A stretch of 64,000 nt of DNA from Symbiodinium natans (GCA_905221605.1 CAJNDS010001757.1:148501-212500); one strand, 5' to 3'. Counted from the first letter of the stretch, positions 29,042 to 40,195 are shown. The notes: generated by a model from the letters alone, not told the origin. A program made the numbers and translations.

Positions 29042-29487
29042 CAGCCTTCTTCAGGGGCCTGTACCTTGGGGGTGCGCAGCCGCGCCTGTGAGAGCTCCAG
29101 GCCGCTGTCGATGCTCCCAGGCTCCGCTTTTTCTGGCAGGCTCGCAAGGGAAGTCGAGTGGGAGGGTTTACGGGCCCATTAATAAGGGGCTCGACTGCTG
29201 CCCTTTCTGCCCAGCCCATTAATAACCCCCCAATAAAAATTTCTCTCGAGTGTGACGCATTACCTGCTTGAAAAAAAAGACCTTTTTGCGTGCGGGATGT
29301 CCCCTTGAACTGTCCTGTCCCTTCGCAGAAAAACCGCTTGACATCGTGCTGCACCTCCTCATTCAGGAGTTCGAGGTGGGGCCTAAAATGAGGCCCTTGA
29401 ACCCGAAATTAAGCCCCAAAATAGCTTCCACGCACCTGACAAGCGCTTCTGCACCTCGATGCGGCGTACGCCCAGCGCCAAACCTCG
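29041..29487 (-). CDS. Unknown multi-exon gene (three exon pieces)
   Basis: Minus strand. Exon A (about 29487-29436) ends HRGAEALV at GTCAG|GTGCGT. A 53-nt intron (29435-29383) ends TTTTAG, and exon B continues in frame as RPHLELLNEEVQHDVKRFF to about 29325; the join gives a clean uninterrupted reading. A later piece (about 29150-29041) reads EKAEPGSIDSGLELSQARL and ends at a TGA (29041-29043), plausibly the last exon; the intron between B and it is not resolved. No family recognised. The intron is among the shortest plausible here. Confidence 0.55.
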
Positions 29488-29848
29488 GCTGCTGATTCTG
29501 ATGCCGTGCAAGGACGGCGGCTAGTGCCTCACAGTAGGACAAGCCTCATAGGAAATGCCCAGGCAGAGTTCTGTCCTCCTAAGAACGATGCTTGTACTTG
29601 AGCAAGTGTGAGGCTGAAAGGCTGGCTACAGTACGGCATGCTGTTGCCTAGCGCAGCCCTGATCTTCTCACTGCAGGCCTTTTTGGCACAAAAGGGCCCT
29701 GGGCCCTCGGCATCCAGGCAAAATGATTGGTCCTGGTCCCCTAAACACTAAACCCTAAACCCTAAGCCCCACCAAGCATCGATGGTCCTCAAACCCGGTG
29801 CTCCCGAGATTCAAGGTTTGTGTTCCCCACTTCGTCGGCAATCCTTGT

Positions 29849-29892
29849 GGCTCCTTTAGGGCTCCTTTAGGGCTCCTTTAGGGGCTCCTTTA
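29849..29892 (+). repeat. 11-bp tandem repeat GGGCTCCTTTA, 4 copies
   Basis: Four copies of GGCTCCTTTAG-type units run directly into a CCCTAAA array; the unit contains TTTAGGG across its joints, so it may derive from the telomere-like sequence. Confidence 0.85.
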
Positions 29893-29895
29893 AGG

Positions 29896-29955
29896 GCCCT
29901 AAACCCTAAACCCTAAACCCTCAACCCTCAACCCTAAACCCTAAACCCTAAACTC
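29896..29955 (-). repeat. Telomere-like array, 8 units
   Basis: CCCTAAA with two CCCTCAA units. Confidence 0.95.
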
Positions 29956-30092
29956 CTTTGGGGCTCCTTGAAGGCCTCAGGCACCCGGCGGGGGCTCTGA
30001 GTGGGACGTGTCTCTCCTGCGCTCGCCTTGGCCAAGGCCCAAGCAGAGGAGCAGCGTGCACCCGAGGGCGGCGGCCCCACAGCCTGACTGCC

Positions 30093-30177
30093 CTAAACCC
30101 TAAACCCTAAACCCTAAACCCTAGACCCGAAACCCTAAACCCTAAGCCCTAAACCCTAAACCCTACATCCTAAACCC
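30093..30177 (-). repeat. Telomere-like array, 11-12 units
   Basis: CCCTAAA with CCCTAGA, CCCGAAA, CCCTAAG variants. Confidence 0.95.
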
Positions 30178-30562
30178 TCCACGCCCTCCGCGCCCTCCGC
30201 GCCCTTGTCCAGGACACAGTGTGCTGATGCTAAGGGTGCATTGCGTCGAGGTTTAGGATTGAAGCTTAGGGTGTGGAGTTCAGCACTTCAAGTCCCGGAT
30301 TCACTAGGCCAGCAGCATATTGAGGTAACAGGGAAATACCCACCCTTCCATCTATGAAACCTCGAAACATTCAAAAACATAACTTGCCGACCGAGAGTTG
30401 TGCCTGGGCTATATCTGTACATATAACCATATTAGGGCACTTAAGGGACTTATAAGTCGGTTGTATAAGTACAGTTGTAAATAACTACCACGAAGCTCCA
30501 AGTACTCACCCTACCCAAGATATGCCCCTACATGCCCCTACACTGGACAGACCCCAACACCG

Positions 30563-30670
30563 CTCCGCCCCAAACACCCCCAAACACCCCCAAACACCCC
30601 CAAACATCCCCAAACACCCCCAAACACCCCTCAGCCCCAAACACACCCCTCAGCCCCAAACACCCCTTAG
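30563..30670. repeat. CCCCAAACAC minisatellite
   Basis: About nine imperfect copies of a 10-11-bp CCCCAAACAC unit; its ORFs are low-complexity. Confidence 0.8.
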
Positions 30671-30804
30671 GAAGCCCCCTCAGCCGCTAATGCCCCTCAG
30701 CCCTGAGCGCCCGAGCCCTAAGCGTTTCGCAGCCCTTCAGCCCTGAGCACCCCCAGCCCGAAGCACACCTGACCCCCAAACCCGAAGCACCCCCAGGCCC
30801 TAAG

Positions 30805-31001
30805 GTGAACTGCGAGGAGGGGCGCAAAATCTCCTCGGTCAGTGCGGGTTGGGGGTTGCCTCGTAAACCAAAACCATGTCGGACGCCACGGTCAAAGTTC
30901 TCCACATCCTTCTCGCCGCCATAAACCAGCACGGATTGGCAACTCCCTGTGGGAAAGTCCAGAGCGTACGGCACATGCACTGGGCCGAAAGCCACGAACG
31001 C
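30805..31001 (-). CDS. Anonymous exon, minus strand
   Basis: After TTTCAG|GCG the minus strand reads about 65 good codons (start AFVAFGPVHVPYALDFPTG; later VYGGEKDVENFDRG). A plus-strand frame from ATG 30876 with a GAAG|GTAGG donor competes. I favour minus because of the clean acceptor and the strand of neighbouring exons. Family not recognised. Confidence 0.42.
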
Positions 31002-31142
31002 CTGAAATTCAGGCTGTGGCGACATGCCTCCCGCCCCTATCCCAAGCAGGAAGGTAGGAAGAGAAAGGTGAGGACTCACCTCTCTCTTTGCGCCGCACGT
31101 AGAAGGGGGAGGATGTGCAATGTGTACGTGGCGGTGGTCCAA

Positions 31143-31440
31143 TCACGGTTCTCAGGGGGTAGGGGCAAGGGTGCGGGGGCAGCGGCGAGGGGGGGGGGGG
31201 GGGGGGGGCAGCAAGGATAGTGCGGGTCGGAGTATGCGCTGAATTAAAAACAGTCCAGTACCAGAACAGCGGAGGGGGGGGGGGGGACGGAGCCCTTAAA
31301 ACACTCCATTGCTGGGGGGTCGGAAGGGAAGTGGGGGCAAGGGGGCCCTTCGCAACTGGGGCGGAGGGGGGTTGGGGGGGCAGGCACCAAGGTGGGGGCC
31401 AGGGCGCAGGGGCAGGGAGGGCGGGGGGGGGCGGGTTGTT
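31143..31440. repeat. G-rich low-complexity tract
   Basis: Several runs of 10-19 G and GGGGC-rich sequence; the Gly-rich ORFs here are artefacts. Confidence 0.8.
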
Positions 31441-32059
31441 ATCTGTTGCCTCATATACTTTTTCAGGCAGCTGTCGCCTGATAAACCTGATCCGAAGCTC
31501 CCAGGATGCGCTATTCGGGCCCTAGAATCCCCACAATCAACCCTGTTAAGGGCCTTTTTAAAGGGTTATTGGGTATATGGCCCGTCCTGGTCAAGCTCAG
31601 GCTATCAGTCTGTATCTGTAGAGACAGTAGTATCACCTTTGGGCAGCTGGGATTTGACCCGATGTGGAAGGAAGCTATAAGATTAGGCCTCGCATGAGCC
31701 ATGTGTCTTGTTGCATTCCGGGCGCAAAGAAACGGTGTCACAGGAGCGACGGCAAACAGCATTGCCCCTGCATAGCTGCCCACCATGCCTGCATGACACA
31801 CACTAGCGGGATCAAGCTATCTTCCCAATTCAAGTCAAACCGCACTATCACAATTTTCTTGCCTGCCTCCGTACCTTACCTTCTGCAAGGAGTGCGGCGT
31901 TTGGACTGCGGTGGCGTTCGCTAAGGCTGTCTCTCTTTTTGAGTGCTACGGCGGACTGCGTGCTTGCACATTCTGAGCGCTGCGTAAGCAAAACATGATC
32001 ACACGAGACGGCCTTTGAAGGCTTTAGACAAAGCTCGTAGACTCGGCCTACATTGGAAT

Positions 32060-32190
32060 TCTCCCCCCTTATGCCAGCAGCTCCTTCATAGGGATTAGAG
32101 ACCCCGATTACAATCCCTATTAAGCCCTAAACCCTAAGCCCTAAACCCTAAACCCTGAACCCAAGGGCTGTTAGTGTAAGGAAAGTAAGA
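32060..32190. mobile_element. MITE split by a telomere-like array
   Basis: Left part starts CCCCCTTATGCCAGCAGCTCC, right part ends GGGCTGTTAGTGTAAGG, the ends of the GGGATGTTCCCCCTTA family; between them lies a CCCTAAA array (32125-32162). Confidence 0.55.
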
Positions 32191-32268
32191 CCTGCCAGGC
32201 CAGGCCTATGGCACAGCCCAGCATCTCTGAGATGCCCATGATCTGGAGCAAGGCAGATGCAACTTTGG

Positions 32269-32327
32269 GTTCAGGGTTTAGGGTTTAGGGTTTAGGGTTT
32301 AGGGTTTAGGGTTTAGGGTTTAGGGTC
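32269..32327 (+). repeat. Telomere-like array (TTTAGGG)8
   Basis: Eight perfect units. Confidence 0.95.
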
Positions 32328-32344
32328 ACAAAGTACAACATCTG

Positions 32345-32466
32345 CGGGTTTTCGAAAATAAGGGAATCCTAATAGAGTCCCCCCGAAGTAGTAGGCTTCC
32401 CTCATAACAAGGACCGCAAGAAGGTAACCCCAGAAGGTAACCCCCTGATTTCGGAAACCCCCATAT
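32345..32466. mobile_element. MITE-like palindrome (decayed)
   Basis: Ends GGTTTTCGAAAATAAGGG and TTTCGGAAACCCC are loosely inverted; related to the 16124-16230 family. Confidence 0.4.
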
Positions 32467-32548
32467 GCAGGCGCAGGTGTAGGGCCACTTACAGAGCACC
32501 CTCAACCCAAGATGCAGAAGAACACCCTGGACCCTTTTCCATCTGGGC

Positions 32549-32606
32549 TAAACCCTAAAACCTAAACCCTAAACCCTAAACCCTAAAACCTAAACCCTAA
32601 ACCCTA
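32549..32606 (-). repeat. Telomere-like array, 8 units
   Basis: CCCTAAA with two CCTAAAA joints. Confidence 0.95.
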
Positions 32607-32728
32607 CGCCAAGAAGAGCCAACAGAAACCCCCAGGTTCCAGAAGTAGCCCCGTCTGCTGAGTCTTCAGAGAACTTCTGAATCTTTCAAGAAGCTCCCTG
32701 CCTTTCCACCTTTCGACCTCCAAGCCGC

Positions 32729-32780
32729 CGGGTTTAGGGTTTAGGGTTTAGGGTTTAGGGTTTAGGGTTTAGGGTTTAGG
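32729..32780 (+). repeat. Telomere-like array (TTTAGGG)7
   Basis: Seven perfect units, directly next to an exon. Confidence 0.95.
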
Positions 32781-32950
32781 AGCCCTCAATAACATCCCCA
32801 AACGGAACAAACGCTGCAGCACTTGCCGGAGCATGGCAGAGCTGGCCTGCCCCGAGGTCTCCACGTCATTGACGCCTGTCAGGCACTCCATGAGCACCAC
32901 CTTGTCACGGGGGGTTGTGCGGCCCATGCGTTCAAGATGACTATATCGGC
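32781..32950 (-). CDS. Anonymous exon, minus strand
   Basis: A GCCTTAG|GC acceptor (exon start 32950) is followed by about 56 codons of strongly protein-like sequence (RYSHLERMGRTTPRDKVVLM, then ECLTGVNDVETSGQASSAML and a Leu/Arg helix), ending at the telomere-like array. Where the donor falls is unclear, possibly at a GAG|GGCTCC site. Family not recognised. Confidence 0.5.
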
Positions 32951-33502
32951 CTAAGGCTTGAAGCTTGACGCGCGGCCGGGGGGCAGAAATGCTACAGTAT
33001 GAGGCTGTGGTGCATTTCGCTACACGCAATGTGCCGAGTCAAGCTCCATCGACCACCCGGAAGCTATGATGTTTCAACTCGGCATGAATTCACTCTGTTT
33101 CAGTGCTGACTTGGGCGGCTGGGCAGTTGGACACCTGCTTGGATGGAAGTTTGGCTGAAGCTGAAGCCGAACAACCTCAATTCCAACTCACAGCACATCA
33201 TCATGGCACATCGCACCTGCGAAGCATTGGCCATCGAGAGGAACCTCTGTCAGCCCACAGAACCATGAGCGTGCCGGACCCTAACACACCCTACTGTAAG
33301 CCTCAAGCCCTAAAACCATGCTTCTCGGAATCCTGACATCTCGGAATCCTGACATCCTAAACCCTGGACCTTACCCAAGGCAACCGGGCAGCACCCACAC
33401 ACCAGCCACGAAGGCTGGGGGGACCATTTCTGGCAAGAAGGCCAGTGACCTGAGTGGAGGTCGCGCATGGGGCCCCAGGCCACGCAGTAGGGCATTGCAC
33501 AA

Positions 33503-33577
33503 CCCTAAACCCTAAACCCTAAACCCTTAACCCTTAACCCTAAGCCCTAAACCCTAAACCCTAAACCCTAAACCCGA
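33503..33577 (-). repeat. Telomere-like array, 10 units
   Basis: CCCTAAA with CCCTTAA and CCCTAAG variants. Confidence 0.95.
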
Positions 33578-35636
33578 AGCCCACCTAGGGACTTGGCATG
33601 AACAGCCAGGACATGCTCATGATGGCGTAGCTGACCAAGAGGTTCGTCGGCCGAGGCTGGTTGAAGCACCTTGCGACTTGCAGCTCTATTGAAAAAATAG
33701 AAACAACTCTGAAAACAATGTACGCATGCATGTGTATATATATATATATACATACACACGTTCTGTAACTTCTATGGACACGTGCTTCTGCAAAACCCCT
33801 CACAATGCACACGTTCTGTCATGGCCATGCCCAGCCCTGCCACAGTGAACCCGCTGAACCTTCCTGGCCTGGGCAGTGACGGCAAGACCAGCAGAAAGCA
33901 CATGGCAACGAAAGCGCCAGACCCTGCACAGAGAGAGCCGGTCAAGCTTTCAGATGTCCAGATGCAACATGCGAGCCCCCTTAGGGACCCTTCTCTTCCT
34001 GAGCGAGCAACCTACGTCCCCGTGCTATTGCACTTTGGTGTAAAGCCTTGGGCCTTTGCTCATGTTCAAGTGCTCCTTAGCTTCGCATAGCTCGGATTGC
34101 CAGGGAAGAGTACCGAGGCATCGCACAAGAAGATTGGGATGGGCCTAACGACACACCCGTAGGCCTGTATGCCCCACGTGAACTGTCAGCTCGAAGTTCG
34201 CTTATCCGGCTGCCCCGAAACCGATCCTGAAGAGATTTCCAACGCCTAAGCCGTGCCTAGCACGGTGCCAACTGCATACGTCGGGAAGGCAAAGGTGGTG
34301 ACCAGCGCTGCTGGAACTGCAGTGTTCAACCTGGAAACGAGCCATGGTGAGCCATAGTGAACACTTTGCAACGGACAGTGATTGGTTCTGCCGACAGGGC
34401 CTTTTCCGATGCATTCCCCTTGAAAGGCCTGAGAGTTGATGTTGGTGTAGGGGTGTGGGTGGTGGTGGATGGTGTGGATGTGCTGGTTTTTGTGGTATGG
34501 GTAAGGGGTGTGGATCTAGGTCTGAGTGCACGCGGGTGGTGTGGTTGGTAACTTGGGGTGGTGTGAATGATGTGGGTGGTGGTGCTGCGGGTGTGGTTCT
34601 GCGTGCATGTACATGTCTTGAGTTTAGGCTTGATGGCGTGGGCGCGGGCGGTGTGGGCGCAGATGGTGCGGCTGCTGCAGGCGGTCTGGATGCAGCGCGC
34701 TTCGGTGTCTGAGTGCAGCGGGCACATGAAAAAAACATTAAGGGAACAAACAAAGAAACAAAACAACCAGAGAAGCACCTGCGCATGAAGAAAGAACGGC
34801 CGAGAACAGGGTGCTAGAAAAGCACCCAAGGGACAAGGAGAATAAGGCAAACACACAGCCAGTCCAAGCACAACTCCTTTCTTCCTACAGTGTGTCTTCT
34901 TCACGTCAGAACAGCGTCTTATGAGGCTTCAAGAAGACCTCATGCATGGGAACAATCACCACTACGTGGACTCAGAGGCTTGAAGGCTCAGGCTGAAGTT
35001 CAGGCAGGTCGAAGGTGGCGATCCCCCGCTGTACTGATGTCAGCCATGAGCAAAACATGCTTGTCAAGCGTTTGGAAGCAGAATCGGCACTTCTGGAGCT
35101 GGGCATCCGGGCATGTTCCATTGCAGTTCTGTGCTGACCTGGGACTAACTTTCAAATCTAAATGTTAGACAGAGGTTGGGCAGCCAAAGTCTCAACAAAC
35201 GGACGTGCGTGCGCCCAGGAATGCTGAAAGCTTGAAGGTAAACGTGTCCGTGTTGTGTCTCAGCCAGGTGGCTTGAAGCAAAGCAGCATGAGTTCGATCA
35301 AAAGCGGCGACTGAAAGGGCAGTACGTGCGGCGACATCTCATGCCGTCCGTTTGCTGAGTTTTACTTCAGCCTTCAGCAAAAGCACAATCCAAATCCTGA
35401 AAGTTCGACTGAACAAAGGTATGGCTGGGCTAGCCATCCAAAAACGTGGCAGCCTTCAAGGCACCCTTGCATGCGACTTTAGAGACATTGCTGCTGGGTC
35501 TAATGGTGTGGTCCAGAGACTTGGACGCCAAATGACCCCAATCACCGCCGTGATCCTTCCTGCAGACTTAGCCCAAACGTCAGGCCAAGCACCCGCAAAT
35601 CCTAACCCACAAAGCCAAAACGAATGCCCATGCCTC

Positions 35637-35702
35637 TAAGCCCTAAGCCCTAAGCCCTAAGCCCTAAGCCCTAAACCCTAAACCCTAAACCCTAAACCCT
35701 AG
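35637..35702 (-). repeat. Telomere-like array with CCCTAAG block
   Basis: Five CCCTAAG units followed by four CCCTAAA units: another homogeneous variant block. Confidence 0.95.
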
Positions 35703-35765
35703 ACCATGGCAGTCACTGAGCTCCAGGCAAAGGCCCCCGACAAGATCCAGTCGATCCAGTGGATG

Positions 35766-35912
35766 CGTTTGAGTTGAAAAGAGCCCAGTACCTTGGGGAC
35801 CAAATGACACCAAAAAATGGGGTCATAGGGCATCCTATACTACTGTAGTTCCTATTAAGGTATATGAACCATAAACCCTTTTATGGTTTGAGTTGAAAAG
35901 AGCCCAGTACCT
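35766..35912. repeat. 27-bp direct repeats flanking a 93-bp insert
   Basis: GTTTGAGTTGAAAAGAGCCC plus AGTACCT occurs exactly at 35766-35792 and again at 35886-35912. The insert between has weak inverted ends; either an unusually long target duplication or a partial tandem duplication. Confidence 0.85.
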
Positions 35913-35965
35913 GGCTTCTGCTGCGAGGTGGCGACCAAGGATGATTGGCAACTGCTGGAGCAGAT

Positions 35966-36012
35966 TTAGGGTTTTAGGGTTTAGGATTTTAGGGTTTAGG
36001 GTTTAGGGTTTC
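35966..36012 (+). repeat. Telomere-like array, 6 units
   Basis: TTTAGGG with TTTTAGGG and TTTAGGA variants. Confidence 0.9.
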
Positions 36013-36182
36013 ATTGCCACAACATGCTGCAACCATCCTTCTCAACATCGGCTCTTGGCGATGGCCAAACATTTGGAGCGTGGCGGGGGGGGCGCACGGA
36101 CTCACTAAGAGGAAAACTCATCCCGTTGCTGGGCGCGTGCATGGGCACAGCCAGTACCTCGTCACGTCGCCACATGCCGCCA

Positions 36183-36227
36183 TACCCTAAACCCTAAACC
36201 CTAAACCCTAACCCCAAACCCTAAACT
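36183..36227 (-). repeat. Telomere-like array, 6 units
   Basis: CCCTAAA and CCCCAAA units. Confidence 0.9.
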
Positions 36228-36799
36228 GGTAAGAGTGTTATTTTTTTGCTGCGGGTGCTTTCTTGTTGTATGGCTTTAAGAAGCGGGGGGGTTGGGGGGG
36301 CGCAGCCCCCCCCCCCATTTTCAAACCCAATGCTCGCATGATAGGCTTGGACAGGATTCATATGCTGAGAAGCGAGCTGGCACGGTTTTAAAGAGGAGGG
36401 GGTCGGGCGGGGTGCAGCCCTCCCCTCCACCGTTTGCAAACACAATGCTCGCATGATGGCCTTGGGAAGGATTCAGTGCTTTGAAAACGCTTGCACAGCT
36501 TAAAGGAGGGGGCGTTGGGGGCGGGGTTGGGGAGGAAATTGCAAAACAAATGACCTGGGGGGTGGGGAGGAAGGGGGGGGGGGGGCGCGTTTTTTTTTTT
36601 GCTGCGGGTGCGGGGGCGCTTTTCTTTTTAGCTGCGGGTGCGGGGGCGCGTTTTTTATTGCTGCGGCTGCGACACGCGCCAGGTCACTCACTCACCGGGG
36701 CGGCCCCCGAAAAAAACACCCACGGCAAAGAAGTACCCACAACAAAAAAAAACACGGGTTCCACCCCAAACCCTAAACTAAACCCTATCAACCCTAAGC

Positions 36800-37130
36800 C
36801 CCAAACCACAAAGCTGCAGGATGTGGCCATGTCGCACACCCAGTCAGGCTTTGGGCGCACGAGGTAGCAAAAGGCCAGCGCGCCCCCGAATAAGGAAACT
36901 CCGTCCTGGAAGCAACGTCCAAACGTCTCTGCGTACTCTGCGGTCACATGGGGATTTACGAATGAAAATAAGGGCAAGTAGTAAGTTGGACTGATGTGTA
37001 AGCTTGGAGCTCCATAAGCCCAGACAAAAACCCTCAAAGGCCGTACAAGCCACAGCTCTCAGGCCGCAGCCCAGCCCACAAAGTCATAGAGCGCGGCCGG
37101 AAGCACAAAACCTCCAGAGAAGTAGGGCAT
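36800..37130 (-). CDS. Hydrophobic protein, exon(s) with one in-frame TGA
   Basis: Minus strand. From ATG 37130 the frame reads MPYFSGGFVLPAALYDFVGW, meets a single TGA at 37059-37061, and then continues in the same frame with convincing sequence (RVFVWAYGAPSLHISPTYYL, then FVNPHVTAEYAETFGRCFQD and a hydrophobic stretch SLFGGALAFCYLV) to about 36830, where it fades toward a CCCTAAA tract. One or two membrane segments are likely. The TGA could mark an unresolved intron, a mutation, or recoding. Family not recognised. Confidence 0.5.
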
Positions 37131-37489
37131 TCGGGATTTGTGCTAGCAAGCATTGGGATGACCCTGCACCATGTCCCTTCGGAGACGGGTCCTGCAACGA
37201 TTGAAACTGACCAGGAGCCAGTGGCCAAAAAGCTCAGTATCTCAGCCGAGGAGCTGCAAACGTCAGCGCAGGTGCGCGCAGCCTGAATCGACGTCGAAAC
37301 TCTTGTGAAAAAACACGCCAATGCACACAATGCACGCCAGACTCTGAGGGCTTGGCACCGCACTGCTGTGAGAGCCGTGTGAGGGCCCTCAAATCCCCCA
37401 TGCAAAGCGCCTGGAGAGGTGCTCTTTCTCTGCTCTTCTCCAAAGCTCGACGCAAGGCAAGAGGAATCTCGCAGAGTATCCCGGGAGTG

Positions 37490-37507
37490 GCCCCCCCCCC
37501 CCCCCCC
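37490..37507. repeat. C run
   Basis: A run of about 18 C; a likely assembly-sensitive site. Confidence 0.9.
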
Positions 37508-38741
37508 AAGGAGATTTCCGCAGAGAATCCCTGGAGCGCCCACCCCCAGACCCAGAGAATTTCGCAAATCTCAATGAAGTGCCCCCCACCCCCAGACATC
37601 CCTCAGAGCATCCTTTCCAGTGCCAGGAGAGCTTCAGGGTTGATAGGCGTTGGGACTGAAGTTCGAAGAGAGAAAACTCCACTTTCTTCTTTGGCTTCTG
37701 CCTCTGACGGTTTGACCATAACCTCCTGCCTGTTGCTTGTGCTACGTCGGGTTGGCTTGAACTTCTTTAGGCATGGGATGGTATAATGGTACAGGCCTGG
37801 CTGTGTACAACCACTTCTGAGGTCGGACGCAGAGCTCTGTAGTGGCCGAACCCTTTCTGTCTTGCCAGCGCCGGCATTGCAAACAGACCTTCTGAAGCAG
37901 GCCCACAAGACAAGGCAAGCCTTGAAGGTTCCATCTACATCGCGAGGGCCTTTCGAACCCTGAGCTTGGGCCTGTGCCTGGCTTCAGCTCACAGCTCCCA
38001 AATTCAGAACCCTGAGCCCCTCTGGGCCTTCAACCCCGGATTTTCACATGCCGAAGCTTCAAGCCAAGCCCAAAGGGCCCAAAACCCATGCGGCCTGGCC
38101 TGCGAATGCAGGGTCACGCACGGCCGCATAAAACCCAGGCCTGGTCGTCTCGGTTTTCTTCGGGCTGGGATGGGCCGGGCATGCTACTTGGGTTTCGTCC
38201 AGATTCATGTCTGATGTTGACACTTTGTCTTGCCTAGGCCCGACAGCCACCTTCTTCCCTTCTTGCGCCACGAAGGGAAAGTGAGAAAAGTTTGGTCTAT
38301 CACACCTTGGCATCAAAGTCCTAGACATGGACAAGGCCTCTCGTAAATCCAACCAACTCCCGTGCCTGCAGCGACTGCCAGGGCATGAAAGGCCCATGTC
38401 TCCGCAGGGAAGCAGAAGGACAAGGCCTTGGTCGGCTCAGGGGTGTGACAGTTCCTTTACATCGGTTGGGCTACTCTCCTTCAGTTCCGGAGCACATCTC
38501 TGGCGCTGTCCCTCACCAGGGAGACCTGACCATAAGAATGGACCACCTCATGACAAAAGCTGAACCCTGAGCCCTTGGCAGATGCAGGAGCTCCCTTTTG
38601 TACAGCCTGCCGTGCTAGCGAGGTGCGACACTCGTCCTTGCGTTACGCACCGAGCACTGGGGGGGTCGATCAGCGTTCTCGCCAGCGGAACATTCGGCCA
38701 GGGCGATCTTTTCTTCAGACATTTGGGAGTTTAGGAATTAT

Positions 38742-38885
38742 AGGGTTTAAAGGGTTTATAGGGTTTATAGGGCTTATAGGGTTTATGGGGTTTCTAGGGT
38801 TTCTAGGGTTTATAGGGTTTACAGGGTTTTTAGGGTTTCTAGGCTTTATAGGGGTTTAGGGTTTTTAGGGTTTAGGGTTTAGGGC
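38742..38885 (+). repeat. Expanded-unit telomere-like tract
   Basis: Units are mostly 9-mers (TTTATAGGG, TTTCTAGGG) mixed with TTTAGGG, giving in-frame GFIGF strings. Confidence 0.9.
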
Positions 38886-38982
38886 AAAGGATAAGGGATG
38901 CCTCCTTAGTCTTTCAACTTCGAGGAGCGATCGACCCCCGCTGGCAGAGGCCCCAGGTCTGGACCGAATCGACGAAGGGGCG

Positions 38983-39090
38983 GGTTTAGGGTTTAGGGTT
39001 TAGGGTTTAGGGTTTAGGGTTTAGGGTTTAGGGTTTAGGGTTTAGGGTTTAGGGTTTAGGGTTTAGGGTTTAGGGTTTAGGGTTTAGGGC
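38983..39090 (+). repeat. Telomere-like array (TTTAGGG)15
   Basis: Fifteen perfect units, the longest perfect array in the window. Confidence 0.98.
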
Positions 39091-40195
39091 GTTAGGAGGT
39101 GCGCCAAACTGACCCGACCATGTCGGCACCAGGCTAATGTATACCAGGTTTGCCTATGATTCGCCGTGCCATAGGCCCTTTAACTTCCCCCGCTCCTCTT
39201 CACAGTGTCTTCGAATTTCGAGCCCCGGTGCAGAGCCTGGCAGCTCGCAAAACCCCGCATCCTGACGCTAAACTGGGCAGAGTGCTAACTAATGGCATTT
39301 ACCTTGAAAGCCAGAAGGCTGTAATTATACCACCGAAGACCCCAAACAGCCGAAGACACGTCACAGAAACAGTGGAGACATCGGGAGACAAAGGGAGACG
39401 AAGGGAGACAAAGGGAGACGACCCTAAACCCCAAACCCCTAACCCCCTAAACGAGGAGCCGGCAAAGCCAGAGACATGAAGGACATAGGGAGACAAAGGG
39501 AGACAAGGAGCCTAGGAACCCGGCAACAGTCCTCAGAATGTCGGCAGTCCTTAAATGAATGTAGAACCCCAACAGTAGACTGTCTGGGGAATTATGGTAT
39601 ACAGTTTCAAACCTTGGGGGGTATGATAGCCTCTTATTTTGGGTAACGAAGCGTTTAAGGTAGACAGTCGTAGGGTCCAATTTCAGCCTGAAAGCAAGAC
39701 TGAAGCCACATCTCATTCGATTCCTACCAACCTTACATCAAGGTATCTCATCTTCCCAAAGCAGCGGCGGCATCGTCCTAATAGGTGAGGCCTTTGTTCC
39801 TAGACTGCCACTCGACTTTTTGCCAGCTAACCTGCACCAGAACTCTTCTGCTGGCTTCCTACTGCTCCTCAGAGATCAGAGGCGGCTGGGGGTGCACGGG
39901 GCACGTCACCGGTAATCCAGTCACCGATGTCCTCGTTGACGCCACCGTTCCTTCAGCTCTTGCTTGCAGACAATGGGCAAGGTTTTTATTTGCCGGAGGT
40001 AGGGTTCAGGGTTTGGGGTTTAGGGTTTAGGGTTTTTGGGCAGGAGGTTGCAGGTTCATGAGGAACTTTGCCCAACTTGCCGGCGCAGCCTCGATTCCAA
40101 ACGACCTAAGAGCTGTGTTCCAGGGGACCTCTCGAGTGACAGGTGCTGACCCCTTATGAAAACCAACGAGCAACATGAACCTCCAACGCATGCAC

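Larger units (their letters stand above)
33578..36799. other. Mosaic block, no confident gene
   Basis: Contains a (TA)n run near 33735, a G/T-rich tract (34430-34700) that gives Val- or Pro-rich phantom ORFs, a 27-bp direct duplication (35766-35912), arrays at 35637-35702, 35966-36012 and 36183-36227, and G-rich direct repeats near 36250-36660. ORFs at 33782-34090 and 35352-35639 (plus) have fair composition but no borders. Confidence 0.4.
37131..40195. other. Mosaic block, no confident gene
   Basis: Contains short ORFs on both strands without clear borders, two long telomere-like tracts (38742-38885, 38983-39090) and a GGGAGACAAA minisatellite (39381-39420, 39487-39507). Confidence 0.4.

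Noticed and set aside
31220-31680. Gly-rich ORFs
   Set aside because: Generated by poly-G tracts; no splice signals or conserved residues.
34202-34904. Two long minus-strand Pro/Thr/His-rich ORFs
   Set aside because: They are shadows of a G/T-rich low-complexity tract; amino-acid content follows base composition.
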